Source: Clostridiales bacterium UBA7011 (GTDB taxonomy: Bacteria > Bacillota > Clostridia > Oscillospirales > Butyricicoccaceae). Taken from it: DNA of 10,438 nt. Each line of letters starts with the position of its first letter. The stretch's first letter is position 1. Positions 6,722 to 10,438 of this stretch are shown here, piece after piece. The DNA is taken from positions 1 to 10,438 of the forward strand of contig DJXF01000103.1 in the NCBI GenBank assembly GCA_002449635.1. Reading direction: 5' to 3'. The notes beneath the pieces were generated by a model. That model worked only from the letters and a program-made list of their open reading frames with translations, had not been told where the DNA came from and made no database searches. The position numbers and the translations under genes are program-made.

Positions 6722-6956
6722 ATTGCCGCCCGTGGGGCGACCACTCGACGCATCGGCAGAAAACTGCGTAATGCTTGCCTGGTAACGGAGGCTGATCCGA
6801 TTCGGGCTACTTTGGATTGGTCAATCTGTTCGCCTGAACTGCTCACGGATGACGTTCACTTCTCCTCCCCTGCTGCCTTGCACCTGACGACAGCTCTCTG
6901 AAAGCTTCGGGGAAGCTACTCTTCCGGTCTCTGCATTTCTTCCTTTCATCAATTTA

Positions 6957-6984
6957 ATTATATCTTCAATTTCCAAAATGTCAA
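6957..6984 (-). promoter_or_regulatory. Consensus promoter of the ilvBND operon
   Basis: On the minus strand TTGACA (6984-6979) and TATAAT (6962-6957) are both perfect sigma-A hexamers with 16-base spacing. The start site is expected near 6950, about 15 bases before T-box stem I. Such a strong promoter fits control by premature termination rather than by initiation. Confidence 0.93.
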
Positions 6985-7020
6985 CATAATTTTCAGTTTT
7001 TCTGCCCGCAATGTACCTCC

Positions 7021-7049
7021 TTGCAGTGCATACCTTTCCGCTATATGGA
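7021..7049 (+). promoter_or_regulatory. Possible weak promoter of the DUF421 gene
   Basis: ttgcag (7021-7026) and tatgga (7044-7049) are spaced by 17 bases and could act as -35 and -10 elements, with a start near 7056 and a leader of about 39 bases to the TTG at 7095. The -10 match is poor. If real, it would exclude the longer ATG start at 7011, which lies upstream of it. Confidence 0.3.
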
Positions 7050-7082
7050 GAATACTACAGCTATTCTCTAATCCGGTTCTGC

Positions 7083-7091
7083 GAGGTGATC
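7083..7091 (+). promoter_or_regulatory. Ribosome binding site fixing the DUF421 start
   Basis: gaggtgatc is complementary over nine bases to the 3' end of bacterial 16S rRNA. It lies 8 bases after its GAGG core from a TTG codon at 7095. No comparable site precedes the ATG at 7011. Confidence 0.7.
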
Positions 7092-7094
7092 TTC

Positions 7095-7778
7095 TTGTTG
7101 CTTCTGGTTATACGCACAGCCATTGTCTATGCCGCTGTCATCGGCGGTCTGCGTTTTACCGGAAAACGGCAGCTGGGCGAGCTGTCTCCCTCCGAATTTG
7201 CTGTGACAATTCTCGTCTCCGAACTGGCATGCATCCCCCTGCAGGATGCCGCCGTTCCGCTTCTCGGGGGCATGGTCCCGCTGGCAACCCTGCTGTCTGT
7301 CGAGGTGCTGCTCTCCTATATCTCCCGCCGCAGCCGTCATATTCGCCGCCTGCTCAGCGGCAATCCATGTGTCGTCATCAAGGACGGGCAGTTTGACGCG
7401 CAAATGCTGCGCAGTCTGCGCCTGACGGCAGAGGATATTCTGGATGGTCTGCGCTTTGCCGGCGTCACAAAAATTGAGGATGTCCGCTATGCCATCATTG
7501 AAACGAACGGGCAGCTCAGTGTCATTCTGCGGGCGATGCGCCAGCCGCTGACAGCAGATGACCTGAAAACGAAACCGTCAGAGGTCGGCATGCCGCTGGC
7601 GCTCGTCAGCGAAGGAAAGCTGATTGATTACAACATCCGTCAGCTCGGCAAAAGCGAGGCATGGGTGCGCGAGCAGTGCCGCAAGCACGGGGCAAAAACA
7701 CTGGACGACGTATTTTTGCTCACGCTCGACGACTGCGGCAATGTGTTTTATCAGCAAAAGACCGGAGGTGCGGCATGA
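7095..7778 (+). CDS. YetF/DUF421 family membrane protein
   Basis: Integral membrane protein of the YetF family (DUF421, Pfam PF04239), function not established. With the TTG start it has 227 residues, normal for Gram-positive members. The N-terminal half is hydrophobic, with about three membrane segments (roughly 2-20, 36-54, 57-77). The family block RFTGKRQLGELSPSEFAVT begins at residue 20. The soluble part (about 88-150) carries NPCVVIKDGQ, an LRLTAEDILDGLR helix and YAIIETNGQLSVI, all typical. An in-frame ATG at 7011 would add 28 residues, but it lacks a ribosome site and the family N-terminus begins shortly before RTxxxY, as with the TTG (another TTG follows at 7098). The stop overlaps the next start (ATGA), so the two proteins are probably made together. 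Confidence 0.88.
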   Translation: MLLLVIRTAIVYAAVIGGLRFTGKRQLGELSPSEFAVTILVSELACIPLQDAAVPLLGGMVPLATLLSVEVLLSYISRRSRHIRRLLSGNPCVVIKDGQFDAQMLRSLRLTAEDILDGLRFAGVTKIEDVRYAIIETNGQLSVILRAMRQPLTADDLKTKPSEVGMPLALVSEGKLIDYNIRQLGKSEAWVREQCRKHGAKTLDDVFLLTLDDCGNVFYQQKTGGAA

Positions 7779-8155
7779 AGCGATTGGTGACGGCGGTCGT
7801 GCTGATGGTCAGCGTCATCCTGGGCGGACTGTACAGCGTGCATACCGTTTCCGATATGACGAGCCGGCTTTCCCACACCCTCACCGCTGCGCAGCACTCC
7901 GCACGGGAATCGGACGGAACGGCCGCCGCTTCCCTTCTCTCAGAGGCACAGCAGGATTTCGAAAACCACGAGCGCTTTCTGTCCGCCATACTCAATGAGC
8001 GAAAGCTGGACGAGGTGCGGCTCGGGTTTGCGCGCGCCGACGCCTGCGCGCGTCTGGATGACCAGTCACAGCTGTTTCTGGAGCTGACCGCCCTGCGTCA
8101 GGCGGTGGATGATCTGCTGCGCAGCGAAGATACCAGTCTCGAAAACCTGTTCTGA
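7775..8155 (+). CDS. DUF4363 family membrane-anchored protein
   Basis: A 126-residue protein with one N-terminal membrane segment (about 5-22, after MKR), then a charged, mainly helical domain with heptad-like leucines, ending SLENLF. That C-terminus and overall layout match the DUF4363 family of Firmicutes, usually encoded directly after a DUF421 gene; this is from memory of the family, not a search. The start ATG at 7775 overlaps the preceding stop by 4 bases and has GGAGG at 7764-7768. A longer frame opening at 7661 lies within the DUF421 gene and lacks the signal-anchor start. The domain probably faces outside the cytoplasm (inference). Function unknown; a working relation with the DUF421 protein is suggested by coupling alone. 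Confidence 0.8.
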   Translation: MKRLVTAVVLMVSVILGGLYSVHTVSDMTSRLSHTLTAAQHSARESDGTAAASLLSEAQQDFENHERFLSAILNERKLDEVRLGFARADACARLDDQSQLFLELTALRQAVDDLLRSEDTSLENLF

Positions 8156-8160
8156 AATAG

Positions 8161-8196
8161 AAAAAGACCCGTGAAATCGCTGGATTTCGCGGGTCT
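8161..8196 (-). terminator. Terminator shared by convergent DUF4363 and P-loop genes
   Basis: A 14-bp stem (8165-8178 with 8183-8196; one G-U) with a 4-base loop. On the minus strand it is followed by five U (a8161-a8165) and ends the P-loop gene. On the plus strand the stem begins 10 bases after the DUF4363 stop but has no T-run, so its effect there would be weaker. Confidence 0.85.
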
Positions 8197-8213
8197 CAAG
8201 GTCAAAGTAATGC

Positions 8214-8624
8214 TTACAGGTACTTCTTCATCACGTCGCTGGCAGTCTCCGCATCACCGGACATGGCAACTGTGAAGTCTACGTTGTGCTTGGAAGAGAA
8301 CGCATCAAGCTCTTCGATGAATGCATCCGCATCTGCCGGATCGTCGTCGCAGGCAACCTTATACAGGCTGTCGATGAAGATCTTGGTGATGTCGTAGTTT
8401 CCTGCATGGATTCCGGCTACAAAGCCCAGAAGAGAAGGATAGCTCTTGACATTATAATCCTGTACATTGATCAGGCGCGCCTTATGAGAAATATCAAAGT
8501 TCAGCTGATTGCCCTTTGCAATGCAGACGACGGAGCCCGGCTCCTGTACCGCTGCTTCGTTGACGAGATCAATAATGCTCTTGGTCTTACCGCTTCCGGT
8601 AGCCGCCAAAATTAATTTAACCAT
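8214..8624 (-). CDS. Small P-loop nucleotide-binding protein, function unknown
   Basis: A 136-residue cytoplasmic protein. It opens with a hydrophobic strand and the P-loop AATGSGKT (residues 7-14; the first glycine of the classic pattern is alanine), followed by a helix SIIDLVNEAA. A Walker-B-like strand KIFID ends in D85, and a further strand DFTVAMSGD (116-124) lies near the C-terminus. These suit a minimal ASCE-type NTPase fold without room for extra domains. Similar small proteins are common in Clostridia and usually labelled hypothetical or ATP-binding; I know no tested function. The ATG at 8624 follows GGGAGG (8640-8635) at 10 bases; the longer frame to 8642 would include that site. 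It has its own promoter and terminator, so it is monocistronic. The neighbours give no functional clue. Confidence 0.8.
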   Translation of the reverse strand: MVKLILAATGSGKTKSIIDLVNEAAVQEPGSVVCIAKGNQLNFDISHKARLINVQDYNVKSYPSLLGFVAGIHAGNYDITKIFIDSLYKVACDDDPADADAFIEELDAFSSKHNVDFTVAMSGDAETASDVMKKYL

Positions 8625-8642
8625 TTTTGTTTTTCCTCCCAA

Positions 8643-8818
8643 TCTACTTTTGAGGTTATTTCCATGGTATCATAAATCGCGAAAAAAAACAACGTCTTTT
8701 GAAAAGAAAACCAGCGGTTCTTTTTGCGGCGCAAGGGCATATCTGTCATTTCGCGGGACGGAAGAAAATCCGGCAGATATCATGTCCCCCGTTCCGCTCC
8801 AAATCGCGGGGCATCCGA
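8643..8818. other. Spacer between dacF and the P-loop gene
   Basis: Apart from the P-loop gene promoter, this stretch holds a 7-bp inverted repeat (atatctg at 8739-8745, cagatat at 8774-8780) with no T-run on either side. No reading frame here has a ribosome site. I see no convincing dacF terminator; read-through into the P-loop gene is possible. Confidence 0.4.
8664..8692 (-). promoter_or_regulatory. Extended -10 promoter of the P-loop gene
   Basis: On the minus strand TTGTTT (8692-8687) and TACCAT (8669-8664) are 17 bases apart, with TGA directly before the -10, giving the extended -10 form. The start site would be near 8657, with a leader of about 33 bases. Confidence 0.6.
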
Positions 8819-9976
8819 TCAGGCAGCCTGCTTTTTCATGAGCAGCTGTTCAAGCAGACCGCGGTAAATCGCAGAAAGCCCGCGGCGCGGGGACGCTTCC
8901 GCCGCCACAATATCCCGCCGGGCAAGCTCCTCCTTGCCGCGCAGCAGCACCAGCTCGCCCATCTTCTGCCCCTCCTTTACCGGTGCCTGTACCTGTTCCT
9001 CCAGATCAATGTTCCGCGTCAGCTGTTCCTTTTCCGCCTTCTTCATCAGCAGCGGCGTTTCATCCGCAAGCCGCACGCGGACAGATTCCTTTTCTCCCAT
9101 CTCAACCGGTATCGGTTCAAGCTCCTGTCCGTCCTCCAGCATGGGCACCGTTACATAATTGGCAAACCCATAGTTGAGCATGGCCGCAATGTCTGTATTG
9201 CGCGATTCCTTGTCCGGCTCGCCCAGCACGACGGCAATCAAACGCATGCCATCCCGTTCCGCGACCGCCGAAATACAGAATCCCGCGGTGCTTGTGTAGC
9301 CGGTTTTCAGGCCGATCATGCCCTTATACACGCGAAGCATCTTGTTGGTGTTTGCCAGACCAAACGCGCCGTCGCGGATGCTGTCCATCCAGATGGAGGT
9401 ATAATTCAAAATATCCTCATGGCGCAGCAGCTCCGCGGAAATCAGCGCCAGATCGCGGGCTGTTGTGCGTGTCTCCTCGCCGTCCGTATCCAGTCCGTTT
9501 GGATTGACGAAGGTCGTGCCCGTACACCCGAGCTCCTTCGCCCGCGCGTTCATCTGCGCGACAAAGGCCTCCTCACTTCCGCCCAAATGCTCCGCCACAG
9601 CCACAGCGGCATCATTTGCAGACGCAACGGCGATGGATTTGAGCATATCATCCAGAGTCATCTGTTCGCCTTCCTTGAGGTAGATCTGCGAACCGCCCAT
9701 CTCCGCCGCGTGAGCAGACGCGGTCACCATATCGTCCGGCGATGCGGCTCCGCTGTCCACTGCCTCCATGGCCAGCAGCATGGTCATTATTTTGGTCACG
9801 GATGCAGGCGGCAGCGATTCGTCTGCATTCTGTTCATACAGCACCTGACCATCTGCCGTTGTCAAGATGGCGGATTTTGCATGCAGCTGTCCCAGTTCCG
9901 CCGCCGATGCCGCGGCAGAGCCCACCATCACACCGATCAGCACCGCCGCAGCCGCAAGTATATGTTTTGCCTTCAC
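8819..9976 (-). CDS. dacF: D-alanyl-D-alanine carboxypeptidase (PBP5/DacF type)
   Basis: Exported penicillin-binding protein that removes the terminal D-alanine from peptidoglycan stem peptides and so limits cross-linking. All peptidase S11 motifs are present: SVTK with nucleophile S59 and K62, SAN (S119-N121), and KTG (224-226), plus FVNPNGLDTDGEETRTTARDLA typed here as FVNPNGLD (156-163) and TTARDLA (171-177). The C-terminal PBP5-type domain covers about 277-365 and ends in a likely amphipathic helix with LLEQLLMKK. Residues 1-26 form a signal peptide (MKAKH, hydrophobic core, ASA-A cleavage near 25-26). I chose GTG 9976 (385 residues): it follows GGAGGAGG (9993-9986) at 9 bases and gives a clean signal peptide, unlike the longer frame to 10081. 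The paralog name is tentative (dacF, dacA and dacB look alike). No clear terminator follows it. Confidence 0.92.
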   Translation of the reverse strand: MKAKHILAAAAVLIGVMVGSAAASAAELGQLHAKSAILTTADGQVLYEQNADESLPPASVTKIMTMLLAMEAVDSGAASPDDMVTASAHAAEMGGSQIYLKEGEQMTLDDMLKSIAVASANDAAVAVAEHLGGSEEAFVAQMNARAKELGCTGTTFVNPNGLDTDGEETRTTARDLALISAELLRHEDILNYTSIWMDSIRDGAFGLANTNKMLRVYKGMIGLKTGYTSTAGFCISAVAERDGMRLIAVVLGEPDKESRNTDIAAMLNYGFANYVTVPMLEDGQELEPIPVEMGEKESVRVRLADETPLLMKKAEKEQLTRNIDLEEQVQAPVKEGQKMGELVLLRGKEELARRDIVAAEASPRRGLSAIYRGLLEQLLMKKQAA

Positions 9977-9985
9977 GCACCTCGT

Positions 9986-9993
9986 CCTCCTCC
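9986..9993 (-). promoter_or_regulatory. Ribosome binding site fixing the dacF start
   Basis: Minus-strand GGAGGAGG lies 9 bases before the GTG at 9976. Starts further upstream, such as the ATG in aaatgtgg near 10013, would put this site inside the coding region and a charged arginine-rich stretch before the signal peptide. Confidence 0.75.
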
Positions 9994-10094
9994 GGCTCAG
10001 CCACATTTCCCCTACGGGCCGCAAGTCTGTCTGCAGCCTTCGTCCTTCCCACTCTATGCGCGGGGTCGGAAAGTCATGCAAAAATCCGGAAGAG

Positions 10095-10143
10095 AAAAAC
10101 TGCCGTTCCCTCCAGCCGAATCAGCCGGAAAACAGCAGTTTTT
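10095..10143 (-). terminator. Long hairpin terminator after the HPr-like gene
   Basis: A 16-bp stem with some G-U pairs (10128-10143 with 10095-10110) closes a 17-base loop. The outer pairs are A5/T5, so the stem ends in a U-run on the minus strand and would also do so on the plus strand. It begins 30 bases after the HPr-like stop, and separates that gene from dacF, which therefore needs its own promoter in 9994-10094. I see only a weak candidate there (TTGCAT at about 10080). Confidence 0.85.
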
Positions 10144-10173
10144 CAGAAAATGTATCTGCGGTATCTGTCACCG

Positions 10174-10410
10174 TTATTCCATCAGCATCGGGCGAATCCG
10201 GCGCAGAAACGGCTCGGCATTGCGGCGGTCGGTGTAAATGTCCACACGGATGGGCGCGGACAAATTGAGACCGAACAATCCCACCATGGATTTCGCGTCT
10301 GCAACATACCATCCGGACACCAGATCAATGTCGAACGGCATACTCGACGCCGCCGCATTCAGTGTCGCCAGATCGGACGACTTTTCCATGCGAATCCGAA
10401 CCTTAATCAT
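10174..10410 (-). CDS. HPr-like protein lacking the phosphorylatable histidine
   Basis: A 78-residue protein resembling the PTS phosphocarrier HPr. The second half matches the family well: DIDLVSGWYVADAKSMVGLFGLNLSAPIRV (read as DIDLVSG at 27-33, AKSMVG at 39-44, LNLSAPI at 48-54). S41 in KSMVG aligns with HPr Ser46, the site used by HPr kinase. The N-terminal part lacks the GxHARPA motif, and there is no histidine in the whole protein, so it cannot pass on a phosphoryl group as HPr does. Such proteins are common in Clostridia; a regulatory role like that of Crh is possible but unproven. I chose the ATG at 10410, with GGGGTG 6 bases upstream; a GTG at 10419 lies within that site. The promoter lies beyond or near the right edge. 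Confidence 0.82.
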   Translation of the reverse strand: MIKVRIRMEKSSDLATLNAAASSMPFDIDLVSGWYVADAKSMVGLFGLNLSAPIRVDIYTDRRNAEPFLRRIRPMLME

Positions 10411-10438
10411 ACGTTTCACCCCATTGTAACTCTCTGTA

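Larger units (their letters stand above)
6663..6936 (-). promoter_or_regulatory. T-box leader riboswitch of the ilvBND operon
   Basis: This leader senses the charging of a tRNA by direct pairing and lets transcription proceed when that tRNA is uncharged. On the minus strand the stem I base shows K-turn elements (GC-AGA-GA with GA-GC), then a CGGA/TCCG helix and a specifier loop with AGAGTA on one side and GAACGTCA on the other. The apical stem GCTGTC/GGCAGC (6894-6889, 6877-6872) carries the GGTGCAA loop and a nearby AGAGA. The 14-base T-box AGAGTGGTACCGCA lies at 6720-6707. The specifier is best read as GTC (6853-6851, valine), followed by A; ATC (6850-6848, isoleucine) is directly adjacent. 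The bulge TGGT predicts a tRNA with discriminator A, true of both tRNAs. Antiterminator and terminator are listed separately. Confidence 0.95.

Noticed and set aside
8739..8780. Inverted repeat after dacF as its terminator
   Set aside because: The 7-bp arms are not followed by a T-run on the minus strand, and the 28-base loop is not typical.
10013..10081. Longer N-terminus for dacF
   Set aside because: It would put an arginine-rich stretch before a complete signal peptide and bury the strong GGAGGAGG site in the coding region.
8699..10237. 512-codon plus-strand frame opposite dacF
   Set aside because: It runs through dacF and its terminator region, starts without a ribosome site and has no recognisable domain.
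1..10438. Mobile element, CRISPR array, defence or biosynthetic system
   Set aside because: No transposase, integrase, direct-repeat array, attachment site or specialised enzyme cluster is visible; all recognised genes are core or common clostridial genes.

Overview
The window reads as chromosomal housekeeping DNA from a Gram-positive anaerobe of the class Clostridia, most likely a gut Oscillospirales-type bacterium. I infer this from a T-box-controlled ilv operon, strong GGAGG ribosome sites, rho-independent terminators, the DUF421-DUF4363 membrane gene pair, a small clostridial-type P-loop protein, an HPr-like protein without histidine, and a DacF-type carboxypeptidase. Base composition looks moderately GC-rich by eye; it was not computed. 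I saw no mobile element, CRISPR array, tRNA, rRNA or prophage gene.

Layout. Positions 1-98: a leader with a perfect 9-bp inverted repeat. 99-1508 (+): AGCS-family sodium:amino-acid symporter, ending in a clear terminator. 1621-2400 (+): Cof-type HAD phosphatase with its own extended -10 promoter and a terminator. 2401-2692: a gene-free gap between convergent genes, holding terminators for both strands. 6601-2693 (-): the operon ilvB-ilvN-ilvD (acetolactate synthase large and small subunits, then dihydroxy-acid dehydratase), preceded by a T-box leader (about 6936-6663) and a promoter with consensus -35 and -10 hexamers (6957-6984). 7095-8155 (+): a YetF/DUF421 membrane protein translationally coupled to a DUF4363 protein. 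8624-8214 (-): a 136-residue P-loop protein with its own promoter and terminator. 9976-8819 (-): D-alanyl-D-alanine carboxypeptidase with a signal peptide. 10410-10174 (-): an HPr-like protein lacking any histidine, followed by a long hairpin terminator.

How it works together. The ilv operon supplies two of the three common enzymes of valine, isoleucine and leucine synthesis; ilvC is absent here. Its T-box can be read in detail: K-turn, specifier loop, apical loop, T-box bulge, and competing antiterminator and terminator. The specifier fits GUC (valine) best, with an AUC (isoleucine) triplet directly after it. The UGGU bulge predicts a tRNA with discriminator base A. The remaining genes are separate transcription units of transport, membrane, cell-wall or unknown function.

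I see no obvious undescribed multi-gene system. The best leads are the Val/Ile specifier arrangement, alternative hairpins between ilvN and ilvD, the small P-loop protein, and the HPr-like protein that keeps the regulatory serine but has no histidine. Several start codons were moved inward from the longest reading frame (ilvB, ilvN, ilvD, DUF421, P-loop protein, dacF, HPr-like) because of ribosome sites and family N-termini.
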